NCBI GenBank assembly: GCA_009823505.1
Contig: VZQC01006364.1
Location: 127,970 to 191,969, forward strand
DNA from: Rhizomys pruinosus
Taxonomy: Eukaryota; Chordata; Mammalia; Rodentia; Spalacidae
DNA: 64,000 nucleotides
Reading direction: 5' to 3'
Shown here one piece after another: positions 47,102-60,020 of the stretch. The notes under the pieces were generated by a model. That model was not told where the DNA came from. It did no database searches and saw only the letters and a program-made list of their open reading frames with translations. Numbering within the stretch: position 1 is the stretch's first letter; every line of letters starts with the position of its first letter. Position numbers and translations under genes: made by a program.

Positions 47102-50100
47102 ACAATTCCTATGCCTATCAATCAGTTAATATGTTATGCCTGCTTTATAGGAAATTACCACTGTAACAATTGGCTCTAGTTTACCGTTAGGGAGTGGTTT
47201 CATTACCATCATGTTTTTTTTTTTTTCCTACAAAAGGGGAGAGGTAGGAATGTTTCTCAGCATCTGGAAGGTAAACTTCATTAGGGCCCATTATAAACAG
47301 TCAATCCCAATATTATTCAGAGAGATGCTCAGTGTCCGTGACTCAGGCAGTCTGAGGTTCCTAGTTCCTTAATGTTCAGATGGGTCAACCTCTCTGCTGG
47401 CATTCCCAAGTTCATCCTGCACAGCCATAAGTTGTATGTTTTCAGGCATTTAGATTGGTGAATTTTACCTGTGGGAACATAAAATTCTCCTCCCATTGTT
47501 AGTTTCAAGATCAGAAAAATTGAAAATTTATCAATAGATTGGAACACAGAGTTTTCCCCATTTGTATCCCAGAAATGGAAAGTACTCCACCCCCCACCTC
47601 CCTCTTTTTTTTTCGGTTTTTGTGTTTTGACCTATAGATTCTAAGTTGTAACAACACATCACATAAAAGGAGCCAATGCATAAGCTTTCATTAAATTTCA
47701 CGACAACTGTTTCTCATGACGTATGCTACTTACTCTGGGAAGGAAAGTTAAGCTTAGTTCCTTTAAATTGTTTCTAACAAGGAAAAGAAGTGTTATAAAG
47801 TGATGTTTTTACAGAAAAAAATAAAATGCCATTGGTGTATAAAAACTTAAAAACTAAGCAGATACAAATTATAAAATAAAAACCAATTAGACATGTTATA
47901 TATTCACAATTAAGTTCAGTGATTACCATTTCGTACCAAAACCTACACTAAATTTAACTAATCTAAACAATTCACTAAGCCTTAAAGTATCATATAATTG
48001 GTGGATAAAGCTGGTGGCAGAGATTTAGTACCATCTAAATAAGTTTTACCCAAATAAACAATTTGCTCTTATAACGCTATATGACTGCGAAAGATCTTCG
48101 TACTATTTGGGAAAGTAAAAACTTTAATCTTAATTATTCCTTTAAATTGTCGACACAGTAAAAGAAAGTGTTTACAGCGAATTGATGTTTGTAGTTCAGA
48201 AAAATATAGGGACCAACCCAATACAAACTATATAATAGACAACTAGATTTTATATTCCCAGTTAGTTCAAAATGTCAGTAGGATCCTAGTTCCTTTCTTT
48301 TGTTTTATAGCAACAAGATCCCTTCATAAAAAAACCAATTTGCAAGCAGTTGTGCCCCCAGCCACGAGAAGACCAAGGCTCACCACATCCAGCTGGAGGG
48401 GGCTTGAATGTTCAATCAAGTTGATCAATAAGTTGTCCAGAGATATTTTTGAGTTTAACAACATTTCGCACCTGCTATCCAGCCCCGTACAATAGACCAC
48501 TCCCCATCTTCACACAAATTGTTCTTAGGCTTAGAGATGGGGCACAGTGACAGAAGCACAACAGTCTACTTTGTCCTGGAGGTGAATCTTTGGGACTCTA
48601 ATCAGTTCGGCTGTTTCCTTTCGTGGGCATGACCAGTTGCCAGGAACTAGTCTATTCACCTACTAATGAAGCATAAGCCATTAGTATATATGTATTTAAC
48701 ATTGCTAGTTAATATGGGAGGTGTTATTTGGTACAGACACAGATTTTTGGATGGTGTGTTAATCCATGGATTACTTTTTTTTTTTCCCCCTGAGAGAAAG
48801 AGACAAGGGCCTTACGTGGCATAATATCTCCTAATTCACTAGAAGGTTATAAAAGCTTGTGTGACAGATCACACGAGGATTAAATGTCGCCAGAAGGTAA
48901 CCAAAGGAGAGAAGAGAGCTAATAATCAAATAAAGTTGTGGATATAAGACAATACGAGCCGTAGCCACTGTGCGGCACAGTACCCAGAGGGCACAGGTGG
49001 TGGTGTAGCATGTATGTTGAGTGGAGGTGAGTTGTTGCTGACTCAAGAGACGTAGACATTTGCTTTATGGGTTCGAAGCTGCCTTTGGTTCAACACTCTT
49101 CGCTGAGTATCCCAGAACGACACATGTAAGTAAATTTGTATAGGTGCGAACTCGATACAGAATCACTCCGCAATGCTTTCATCTGGGCATTGCGCAGGCG
49201 GGTGGCCTTACCAGCAACACTCTTTTCTTGCAGATATGCCCAAGATTACAGAGCATATAAGCCTAATCGCTTTTTTGTAGGGGGGGGGGGGCTTGGTGCC
49301 CTGGCTAACATCCTTTGGCAGATAATCCATTGCTGCTATCAATTGTCTCTGTATTAATTATACTGAACTACTTAAAGAGACTTTAGTTATTATATGGTCT
49401 GTTTTCGAATGCATATAATTTCTTTTTACAAGTTCTATTAAATTGTAGCTCAAAATAGAGCAAACAGGCCAAATAATGTAATTGTTTATAAGTTGTGTAC
49501 AATAAGGCAGAATATGATTATATTACCATGAAAGCTCTACGTCAGTTCAGAGTAATTGATTCTCCAAGCCTAGGGAGGTAGTGAGGGCTACTGGGATATC
49601 CAAACCCGCCCCCCCAGATTTATAAAGGCGCTTTTGCATATTATGGTGATAATATATGAAAGCAAAGGAGAAAGGCAGTAAGTCCTCGTTGTCGAAGACT
49701 TGTGTTGAGTTCATTGAAAAATGTTATTGAGACGTCACTGCTAGTGTACAACGGCCTTCTGAAATCCGTATGAAAGGCTGTTAGCCATGACGGCCACTAT
49801 AAGGGCAATACAAGTATAAATAAAATATGGTATCTCCGCTGAGTACAAGCAAGACTACCTTGCCAACATCAGCTACACCTCAACTAGTACTCTGAGTATA
49901 CTGTGCAACAATGGCACCCAAGTGTCTAGCCATAATGTTCCACAATCTGTTATGGCTATTAGCTCTCTCCTTGGAGAAATCTCCATCAGAGATGGCATAA
50001 ACACCCTTAGAAGTTCCTAAGACTTGCTGATGTGATACCCACTGAATTTCACCTTTTGTTCGCAGTACTATTAGCAGCAATAGGCCTGACGTTTAATGCT

Positions 50101-51215
50101 GATACGCCCAGTTCTCGTTTTAGCTACCATTCTAAGACATTCTGCTTTCTATGCTCACAGCCTTAGCTTGACATCAGAATGTGTTCTGGCGTTAAATGCC
50201 TGTGACATACGTTCATGGCTGCGATCGGATCTTTTGGTTACGTATACTATAAAGTTATCACTGGGAAAGCTGTGTCAACATATGTAAAGGAAACAACCTG
50301 GAACAAACTAAGTCCAAAAGGGGACAACTCTCAAAAGAAATAACTGGTTTTTCTTCTCACCACACTTGTGACACCTTAGTCCCAAAGCCGCAGGGAACAA
50401 ACTGGGGGCAGAAGAAGGAGGAGTTGTAGAATGTAAGGGGCTGTGGAGAGATAGGGGGTGAATCATGAGACTACAGGAATATAGTTTGGAATCCTGATTG
50501 ATCAACATGCCTGTGGATACAATCTTCTCCAACTGGAATATGGAAACCTTGGGTTGTTAAAAATGTTGGACATGATACTTGCAAATGCCAATTACCTAAT
50601 TTTATGACATAATGAGTAACATCATGTTATCTGCAAAAAACTTTGTCATTATATCGTAGAATCCCTTAAAAAATTAAATTAAATAAAAGAACTGGAGTGA
50701 GGAGAGAATGGGATCTGCCATGTAGGTGCTGGAAAAAGTCACCTGAGGCTGGGAATGAAGTTGATTTTTTTTAAGCCTATTTTTTTTTCTTTTTTTAGAT
50801 TTTTTAAAAATTAAATATAAAAAAAAAAAAAAAAATCATAAGCGGAAGATGCTAAAACGTATGATATATGTGGTATGGCATATGTGGCATATGTGCATAT
50901 TTGAGTGATGCATATTAGAAGGATAGGCGACCAACAACAACATCACAATGCATGAAGAGTGGTCAAAGACCTGACTGGAACGGTGAACTTCTGCTTGAAA
51001 CAGTAAACTTCTGCATTGAAAATTTCAGGGGAGGCTGAGAAAAAGATGAAAAATATGTTTAGCAGAATGCATGAGCTCTGTTGGGAGGGACAGAGGGGGG
51101 CACGGGTCTAGATTTTATTTGTAATGTAATTTTGTATGAAATGCACAGAGCTTCAATAAAACATTGGCTAAAAAAAACCAAAAAAAAAAAACCAAACAAA
51201 CAAAAAAAAACACAA
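47102..51215 (+). mobile_element. 4.1-kb non-coding retroelement nested in L1
   Basis: Flanked by a perfect 14-bp TSD (caaaaagatcatcc, 47,088-47,101 and 51,216-51,229); the L1 reads straight across when it is removed. It ends in an A-rich tail (51,170-51,215) after a 'cagagcttcaataaaac' L1-like 3' end. The left part (47,102-about 49,340) is on the minus strand and the right part (about 49,440-51,215) on the plus strand, consistent with 5' inversion. The left part holds a module of the 41-kb type (48,300-49,340), a segment with two related ~150-bp units about 380 bp apart (47,759 and 48,140), and the inner block shared with 21 kb. The right part holds a module of the 20-kb type. No ORF of note. 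Confidence 0.75.
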
Positions 51216-51229
51216 CAAAAAGATCATCC

Positions 51230-53690
51230 ATCATGATCAAGTTGGATTCATACCAGAGATGCAGGGATGGTTCAAAATATATAAATCAATAAATATCATA
51301 ATACACGTAAATGGACTGAAAGACAAAAATTAGACAATCATCTCAATTGATGCAGAAAAAAGACTTTGACAGGATCCAACTTCCATTCATGTTTAGAGTT
51401 CTAGAGGGAATTGGACTGAAGGGAACATTCCTAAATATAATGAAAGCCATATACCATAAACCCACAGCCAACAACATCCTAAATGGAGAAAATTTAGAAC
51501 CATTCCCCTTAAAGGCAGGAACTTGGCAAGGCTGACCCTATCACCACTCCTCTTTAATATAGTGCTTGAAATACTTGCTAGTGCAATAAGACAAGAAAGG
51601 AAAATTAAAGGAGTTCTAATTGGAAAAGGGGAAGTCAAACTATTCCTGTTTGGAGATGATAATATAGTTTACCTGAAGGATGCTAAAAACTCCACCAGAA
51701 AACTTCTGGAAACAATTAAGAGTTCAGTAAAGTGGCAGGATACAAAATTAACTCAGAAATATCAATAGCCTTTCTTTACACCAACAACAAGCAACTGGAG
51801 AAGGAATATAAGGAGACCTTGCCATTCACAATGCCTCAAAAAAAGTCCTGGGAAAAATAAGGCTAAAGAAAGACATGAAAGACCTCAACAACAAAAATTT
51901 TAAACTGCTGAAAAAGGAGATTGAATATGGCATTAAAAGATGGAAAAACTTCCCATGCTCATGGATTGGAAAAATCAACATAGTGAAAATGTCCACTTTG
52001 CCCAAATTAATATACAGATTCAATGCAATCCCAATTATACTCCCCAAGAGTTCTTTCACAGACTTGGAAAAAAAATCCTTAAATACATATGGAAACAAAA
52101 ATTCCCAAATAGCTAAAGCATCACTGAGCGAAAAATACAATACTGGGGGGAAACACCTTACCAGACATCATGCTGTACTATAGGGCTATAGTCACAAAGA
52201 CAGCCTGGTACTGACACAAAAACAGACCCATTGACCAATGGAACAAAACTGAGGATGCAAACTTGATCTCATAAGATTTCAGCCACCTCATACTCAATAA
52301 AGGTGTCAAAAAAGCTCATTGAAGGAAAGATAGCATGTTCAGCAAATGGTGCTGGCAAAGCTGGATAACCATATGTAGAAGAACAAAAATAAACCCCTAC
52401 CTCTCACTCTGAATAAAAATCAACTCCAAGTAGATCAGATCAAAGATATCAAAGTGAATTCTGAAACTCTGCAGGTGATAGAAGAAAACGTTGGTAGCAA
52501 TCTACAAGACATAGGAGTAGGAAAATAATTTCTAAATCAAATAGCAGCTGCATAGGAAATAAGGTCATCAGCTGACAAGTGGGACATTATCAATCTCAAA
52601 GGCTTCTTTACAGCAAAAGAAGCGATGAAGGAAGTGAAGGGAAAGCCCACAGATTAGGAGGAAATCTTAACGAGTGATACATCTGACAGAGCATTAACTT
52701 CCAGAATACATGAACTACTCAAAAAAACAAAGCAAGGAAACAAATGACTCACTCAAAGGGAGGGGGGTAGTAAAGAGCTGAACAGAGACTTCACCAATAA
52801 GGAAGTAAAGATGTCTGAGAAACATCTTAAAACGTGTTCAACATCCCTAATAATTAAGGAAATGCAAATTCTAAACACTCTAAGCTATTATCTCACTTTG
52901 AAAAGACTGTCTTAGACCAAGCAAACAAAAGACACCAAATGCTGGAGAGGTTGTGGCTAAAGGGTAATACTCATCCACTGATGCTGGGAATGTAAACTCA
53001 TACAACCCCTGTGGAAAGCAGTGTGGAGAACCCTTAAAAGACTCAAAATGGGCCCACCACCTGTCTCAGCCATACCAGTCCTGGGTATATACCCACAAGA
53101 CTCATTCTACTGCAAAGATACAAACATCAATTTTTATTGCAGCTGCTTTCAGAATAGCAAAGAGTTGGAACCAACTCAAATGGCCCTCAACTGATGAGTG
53201 GATAAAAAGAATGTGGTACACTTTGATCCAGAAAACAAAAGATACCAAATGCTGGAGAGGTTGTGGGGAAAGGGGAACAATCATCCACTGCTAGTGGGAA
53301 TGTAAACTGGTACAACCACTGTGGAAAGCACTGTGGAGAACCCCTAAAAAACTAAAAATGAGCCTACCAACTGACCCAGCCATACTACTCCTGGGTAAAT
53401 ACAAGATGTGTCCTACCGCAAAGATACATGTAACAGCTATGTTTATTGTAGTTCTCTTCACAATAGCAACAAGCTGGAACCAACCCAAATGTCCCTTAAT
53501 TGATGACTGGATAACAAAAATGTGGTACATCCACACAATGCAGTTCTATCCAGCGGTAAAGAAAGATGGCATCATGAACTTTGCTGGCAAATGGATGGAA
53601 CCTGAAGCCATTATGCTAAGTGAAGTAACACAGTCCCAGAAAGAAAAAAAAAAGCGAATGGTTTCCCTCATTTGTGCATGCTAACACCAA
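51230..53690 (+). pseudogene. L1 ORF2 3' half: RT core and C-terminal domain
   Basis: Resumes the host L1 exactly at the TSD with the '[12 protein letters not shown]'-equivalent stretch. Open pieces include FRVLEGIGLKGTFLNIMKAI, LSPLLFNIVLEILASAIRQE, and FLFGDDNIVYL at the catalytic site (F-A-D-D in the family; here F-G-D-D, with both aspartates kept), then WKNFPCSWIGKINIVKMSTL. The C-terminal end (ATSWNQPKCPLIDDWITKMW to MVSLICAC) is open at 53,358-53,684. Frameshifts and stops in between and a ~311-bp local duplication make it non-functional. Confidence 0.88.
52915..53540 (+). repeat. Direct duplication of ~311 bp in L1 ORF2
   Basis: The 'caaatgctggagaggttgtg' segment and about 300 bp after it occur twice, starting near 52,921 and 53,232. 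The copies have diverged noticeably, so this may be an old duplication or a fusion of two L1 copies. Confidence 0.8.
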
Positions 53691-54283
53691 ATCCCCAGTT
53701 GGCAGGCAAACTGAGCAACTTTATTATTTATATTTCATTGTATCAGAAAGCAACTGTGCTATTCCAATGTGAATCTCTTAATGGGCTCTAGAATTGTCCT
53801 ACCGATTCTATTCACACATTGTAATTAACATATATGAATGGAAGATATGTATTCATATTCTATTCATATACTTTTTAACTGCATGCAACTTTACTGTTAA
53901 AATGAGAATCTCTAAAATCGTTTAAGAATTCACTTATAGTTTATTTTTCAGAAATTATAATTTTGATGTAAATGTGGAATATATATGTATATGCATATTT
54001 TGGAATAATGTAAAATTAAAGGGAACAAAAAAAAAAGAGATAGAAAAAACATAATCAAAAACTGTCCAAAACTGTAAATTTGTGCATCAAAAAGGTTATA
54101 AAAGATTGAGAAAAAGATGCAAAATAGGACGTAACATGTATGTCAGAGTTCATGGGCACTGGCGTGTGGCAGTTGGACATAAGGGGTGGGCATGGATGGG
54201 AGAAAGAGTTTAGATTTGATTGAGAAATGTTGTATGAAATGCACTCAATAAAAATTAACCTAAAAATCGAATATTGATAACCA

Positions 54284-54284
54284 A

Positions 54285-54328
<44 letters not shown>

Positions 54329-54329
54329 A
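54284..54329. repeat. (GAAA)n microsatellite
   Basis: About 11 GAAA units next to the L1 3' tail, probably grown from it. Confidence 0.97.
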
Positions 54330-54394
54330 AATCCTCCAACTCAACTCAATATATATAAGTATATTATAGATAGATATATATATATCTAATATAT

Positions 54395-54480
54395 TAAAGG
54401 GGAACAAAAAAGAGAGAGAGAAAAACCATAATTAACAAACTGTCCAACCATGTCACATTTGTGCATCAAAAATATATTGC
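54395..54480 (+). mobile_element. Second L1 3'UTR piece
   Basis: 'ttaaaggggaacaaaaaag' to 'atttgtgcatcaaaa' repeats 54,016-54,095 of the preceding L1 3'UTR. Confidence 0.65.
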
Positions 54481-54559
54481 CAACCCAACTTGAGAAGAAA
54501 CTGTGGTCATCTTAGTCACAAAGTAGGTAAAGGAAAGCTATAATCTCCGCACCATCTCT

Positions 54560-56190
54560 AATTCTCCTCTGTGAAGGCTCATGTTCAGATCTTTGCCATC
54601 TTCTGAGTGATCAGTTGTTGTTTGCTTTCTTACTTGGTTTTTTTGCAGTAGCTTGTATACTCCGGAAATTAATGCTTTGTCGGATGTAGTCTGCATGTGA
54701 AGGTATTTCCTCCCATTTCTATGGGTTTTCTCTTCGCTTCTTTATATGTTTCTTCCTGATGTCAGCAGCTTTTTGAGTTTTAATGAGGTCCCCAAATTTT
54801 GTTTTGCCATCTGTCGATTTTATATCTTGGGCAGCTGCTTGTCTGATTTAAGAAGTCTTTTCTACTAGTTTGTGTTCTTTTTAGTCTTTTTTTTTTAGTC
54901 ACCCCCAGAGTTTTTGGATGTTCACATTGAGATCTTTGATCCATCTTTGATGTGAGTTTTGTACAGGGTGAGAAGTAGGCGTTTAATTTCATTCTTCTAC
55001 AGGTGGTGATCCAGTTTTGGCCACAGCACCACTTTGTTTAAGATGCGGTCTTTGCTCCAATGTGTTTTTTTGGCCTCCTCATCTCAACTATGAGATAGGC
55101 TGAAATGTATGTGCTGCAGTGTTGGGACTCTTCAGTTTTGATTCATTGGTCACGGGTCTGTTTTCTGTGCCAGTACCAAGCTGTTTTTTTTATGGCTAGA
55201 GCCTGTAGTGTAGTTTGGTGTCTGGTAGAGCGATCCCCCTGTATTGCTCTTTTCAGCCCATGAGTTGCTTGGCATTCGGGTCTTTTGTTTTCCAAATGAA
55301 ATTGAGGATTTTGTTTTTCCAAACCTGTGAAGAAAGCTCTTGGGGCTGTTTGATTGGGATTGCATTAAATCCGATACAAGTTTAGGTAAAAAAAAAAGAA
55401 TGGACATTTTACTATAATGTATTTCACCAATCCACAGCATGGGAGGTTTGTCCATCTTCTAAGTCTTCTTCAATTCCTTCTTCAGAGGTTTAACATTTTG
55501 TTGTAGAGGTCCTTGGTGTCTTTGGTTAGGTTGTTCCATAGGTAATTTTATTGTTTTTGAGGCTATTGTGAGTGGAAGGTCTCCGATTGTATCATTCCTT
55601 CTTCAGGTTGCTTTACTGTTGTGTAGAGAAAGGCTACTGTTTTTCGAGGTTTATTTATCTAGTAATTTCCTGTAAGGCCACCATTACTGGAAACTTCTAA
55701 TATTTCTAAGAGTTTCTGGTGGAGTTCTAGCATCCCTTAAGTAGGACAAATCATATCATAAGCAAAAAGGGATAGCGTTGACTCCTCATTTTCCTTTAGA
55801 ATGCTTATTTCCTTTCTTATCCTTATTGCCCTAGAAAGGGATTTCAAGCATTATGGTTGAAAAGGAGTGGTGACAGTGGGGAAGCCTTGCTGAGCTTTCC
55901 GAAAACCCCTTCTAAAGGAAGGCCTTCTGTCGTTTCCCCTTCCCATTTTGGATTATATTGGCTGTGGGTATCCCATGTATAGGCTTTGATTAGCAAAAGG
56001 TATGATCACCTCCAATTCCAATTCCCACAGACTTTGAAACATTAAAGGATGCCTGGATTTTTGTCAAAGGCTTTTTCGGCATCATTGAGATGAGGTGTGG
56101 TTTTGTTCTCGTAAAGGAATTGTCCAACGTCAGCCGTTTGTATATGCTTGATGATATATTATTGATTTTCGCATGTTGAACCATGCATCG
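54560..56190 (-). mobile_element. L1 ORF2, inverted 5' part
   Basis: Reverse L1 ORF2 sequence parallel to 1-1,700 (tgctttgtcggatgtagtct ... ttgggattgcattaaatcc ... agtttctggtggagttctag). It has very frequent one-base insertions and deletions and no usable frame. Confidence 0.8.
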
Positions 56191-56990
56191 GCATCAACCT
56201 TAAGAAGTGTTCAACATTGCTAAAATTAAGGAAATGCAAATAAAAAACCCGCCACTTAGCGATCCATCTTACTCCATGGAAGACTGTGCTTAGGATCAAG
56301 AAACGCAAATGAGGGCCAAGTGCTTGAGAGATGGTGTGTGGAAATGGGGAGGCACTCATCCATTGCGCTGTGGGAATGTAAACTTGTGCAGCCTCTATGG
56401 AAAACAGTGTGGGAGTACCCTTATGAAGACTCAAAATGATCCGGCATTTGAGCCCAGTCATACCACTCCTGGGGTATATACCGCACAAGGACGCAATTCT
56501 TACTGCAGAGATACATGCACAGCTATATTTATTGCTGCTCTTTCAATAGTAGCAAATAGAAACTGGAATCAAACCCAAATTCCCGGCTCAACTGAGTGAG
56601 TGGATATAGAAAAATGTGGTACATGTACACAATGGAATTCTATGCAGCGGTAAGCAGCGCAAGAACATCATAAACTTTGCAGTTAAATGGATGGCGCTAG
56701 AAGACATCATGATGACTGAAGTAACTCAGTCACAGAAAAACAAACTACAAAATGGTATCTCTCATATGTGGAATGCTAGTAACCAATAACCCAGTTATAA
56801 ATATTTCTTGTGGAGAGGGATTCATATAAAAAGAACAACAACAAATTGATTGTATCAGAAAACGGACTGGAATGGTGACTCGGGAGGGTTGGGAGGGAGG
56901 GAGAGGGGACACGGTGTATGTTTCGATTGTGCATTTTTTTGACGTGATTTCAACAAGTATCCGGTTTTTCCCAGACACTGTCTACAGAAT
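56191..56990 (+). mobile_element. L1 ORF2 C-terminal part and 3'UTR
   Basis: Forward L1 from 'gttcaacattgctaaaatta' to the ORF2 end and a G-rich 3'UTR (gttgggagggagggagaggg). Together with 54,560-56,190 it forms a 5'-inverted L1. The A-tail is not clear. Confidence 0.78.
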
Positions 56991-57430
56991 TCCAATGGTG
57001 TTTTAAGGACTTAGTAAAAGTAAATAATGTGTATATTAAACAACATTGTTTAAAAGCGGATAAAAAACGGGAATACATTCTGGTTTAATTGGTGATATAA
57101 ATTGTCGTTGTCCACATTAGCTTCAATTAAAAACTGTATAACAATTATTTGGGATTGGTATAAACAATGTTCTCTATAATTTTTTGCTGTCATATAGTAT
57201 CACCCGGTAGCAATCTCTTTCACCTATAGGATGATGTAATTTGAAAAATAAAGTTTGTTTCCCAAGTGAATCACATACGATAACGCAAAACAGCATGGGT
57301 GAACTTGATGAAATCTGTGGCTTGATTCCACCTTTAGGTATAATATAACTGCGTTTTTGAGACTCATGGGTCAAAAAAAAATAAAAACCTACAATAAAAA
57401 AAGGGATATAGATAGATATGAAAACTTTTG
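56991..57430. other. AT-rich unassigned sequence
   Basis: Nothing recognisable; may belong to the flanking degraded elements. Confidence 0.4.
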
Positions 57431-59165
57431 TCAAAACCTTGCAATCCAAATCTTAAAACTAACTATGGGAAGGATTTGTATGTTCCAACAGCCAGAGTAT
57501 CACCAACTTAATGGTTGAGAAAGAAAATGCAGCTTGGCAGTGAGTAGGATGTACCACAAAGTGCCAGCATAAGGATTGACTCCTCTGGGCATTGAAGGGA
57601 AGAAAAGCCTCAGATTGCTGCAGACATCAGGCCCCTCTCTGGATCCTACTAGTAAACAACTATTTTTAATGAATCCTAACGAAGCCTTAACGTTCTAGGT
57701 CCTGCAAAGGTTTTAATACAAGTAGACTTTCTTAACTCCCCCATAGAATAAGGAGGAATATGATTATGATGAGGTCTTTCTCCAGCTGTAGATTGGAGCC
57801 ATCTGTTATAGAGTTAATCTCTTATAAAAATCATAAAACTGCCTTTGTTAATTGACTAATGGACATAGAAACTGTGAAAAGGATTATTCTCTATTCAAGA
57901 CCAAAGACACTGCTACAGTCCTCCTTAATCTATGCACTAGAATATATCATACAGGAGCGCTGACATCAGCAATGTATTATTCTACCCAGGAGATGTTAGC
58001 CAGGGGATCCAATCCCCCACAAAGGTAAAGGCTACTTGCCTCCAAACTGGTATACCTGCAAGAAAGCAATCAATTAAGTCACTTCATGTTTTTGTTGAAG
58101 ACCTTATATAAACATGGGAAAGATGTATGGTAGACCGCACTTGCAATTATACAGATGGTCCCTGGAATTCCAGAGCTTTTAGCCACAGCCACTAAACCAT
58201 AAAGCAAATATAGGTCTCCTTTTAGTCAAGCAAGACTCCTCCGTCAGCACCAGCTACACCTCATCTGCCTGAAATACTGTTGGCAGCAGTGGCAGCCATA
58301 TGTGTGTATATCCCAAATCTAATTGGCTATGACCTCTCGCTTTCTTGGTAGTAGAAACCCATGCCTATGCCACAAGCTTACATCCTCTAATGGTTAGGAG
58401 AGTTATAAGCCCACACGAAAACCTTGTCATACTTAACAGAAGAAAATAAAATTCATGGATTAACATACCATCCAAACATCTGTGTCTATACCAAAGGTAA
58501 CCTACCATAAAATTAGTACGGTTTTAAATACCTATATATCTAATTGTGTGTGCTGCATTAGTAGGATCGAAAGCCATTAATTATACTGTTTAAATACCTA
58601 TTATATCTAATTGCAGTGCTTCATTAATAGGAGCGAAGTTTATGCCTGACAAGCTGGCAGCCCATGAAGAAAACAGCCGCAGTGACTAGAGACCAAGACA
58701 ACAGCCCAGAGAAAGTAGACTGTGTTGCATCTCATCCACCTGTCCCCTTTTCTAACAGAAAATGAACAATCTGCGGAAGAGGGGTGCGGTAGAATGTAAG
58801 GGCTGCGATTGGGGTGAATGGGGAAACTAAAACAATATAGACTGGATTCTCATTTGATCAACGTGATTGAACATACAGCCCCCCACACCCCTGCTGGATT
58901 GTGGGACCAATGAGCTGTGTGGGTTTGGGCACAATGCTCGCAAATTGGTTTTTATACATGAAGGATGCGTGTACTCACAGATTAGCACTTATTGTTAAAA
59001 AAAATGAAAACAAAACAAAACAAAAAACAGAGAAAGATGCAGAAAAAGTTACGGCAGAATGCATAGTATGGGGATGGGTAGGGGTGGGTGGGGGAAGGGA
59101 AGGGGATATATGCCTGAATGAATTGAAAAGGATGTATGAAATAAACAAGGCATCAATAAAAAAAA
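57431..59165 (+). mobile_element. L1-type module element, forward copy
   Basis: Order: inner block (aaactaactatgggaaggat, matching 21,470 and 47,500), the ~53-bp block that is duplicated in the 21-kb copy, then the upstream region and a 41-kb-type module ending 'aaggcatcaataaaaaaa'. This copy is not inverted and so shows the normal order of the element. Many indels relative to the other copies. Confidence 0.75.
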
Positions 59166-59169
59166 GAAG

Positions 59170-59780
59170 ACAGAAAGATCATGAACTCTGGCAGTTCACT
59201 GGATAGAACTTGAAGCCATTAGCTAAGTGAAATAACACAGTCTCCCAAAACAAACGGTGAATGGGTTCCCCTCATTTGGTGTGATGCTAGTAACCAACAT
59301 CTCCCATTGGAAAAGCAACTGACAACGTTTATAAGTATTTTTCCTTTTCTAGTCTGAAAGCAACTGTGATATTAGAATGTGAATTTCCTAATGAGCCCTA
59401 GAGTTAACTTACCATTTACTTTCAGACATGGTAAATTAATGTATATGGGTGGAAGGTATACATTCACATTTTAGAGTAATATAAAATTTAAAGGAAAAAC
59501 ATGTGAAGTCTTGGACATATATCGGAGTTAACATACAGTCTATTAATGGAGAACATAATTCTGGTACATGTATGACTTATACATGGACATTCTTTGGAGC
59601 AGTAAAGTTGAGAGGCAACCACAGTAGCATGAGGAAAAGGTCAAGTAATGTACTGATCTGGTTGAATTCTGCTTGAGACAACAAACCTTTGCAGAGAAAA
59701 TCTTTGGAGATACTGAGAGAAGGATGCAGGAAAAAGATCAATTAAAGTATTGTATTTAAAAAGGAGAATTGAACACACCA
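59170..59780 (+). mobile_element. L1 3' end fragment
   Basis: 'tggatagaacttgaagccat', 'gctaagtgaaataacacag' and the same 3'UTR as at 53,690-54,000 (cctaatgagccctagagtt). It directly follows the module copy. Confidence 0.75.
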
Positions 59781-59828
59781 AAACGCCAGATTCCTCAAAG
59801 AACAAGTACAAATAAAATAACAAATAGT

Positions 59829-59839
59829 AAAAAAAAATA

Positions 59840-59887
<48 letters not shown>

Positions 59888-60020
59888 TATATAATACATA
59901 TATATGTATTATCTGTATATAACATTAGATATTATATATATATACATATAGTATATAAATATATAAAGTTTTTATAATTATATAAAATAATAGACAATCT
60001 AATATATATGTATATATACA
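59829..60020. repeat. Poly(A) and AT-rich simple repeat
   Basis: A-runs of up to about 45 (59,839-59,883), followed by ATAT-rich sequence. Confidence 0.95.

Larger units (their letters stand above)
43711..54270 (+). mobile_element. Near full-length L1, interrupted and inactive
   Basis: Order on the plus strand: GC-richer 5'UTR (43,711-44,210), ORF1 remnant (44,215-about 45,400), ORF2 endonuclease and RT N-part (about 45,430-47,088), a 4.1-kb nested insertion, ORF2 RT to C-terminus (51,230-about 53,690), and a 3'UTR ending near 'caataaaaatta' at 54,254. Without the insertion it is about 6.4 kb, normal for a rodent L1. Multiple stops, frameshifts, internal deletions and a local duplication make it inactive. 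Confidence 0.88.

Noticed and set aside
47102..51215. Palindromic long-read artefact (read turned around at a missing adapter)
   Set aside because: The two halves carry different module types (41-kb type and 20-kb type), not reverse copies of the same sequence, and a 14-bp TSD frames the unit.
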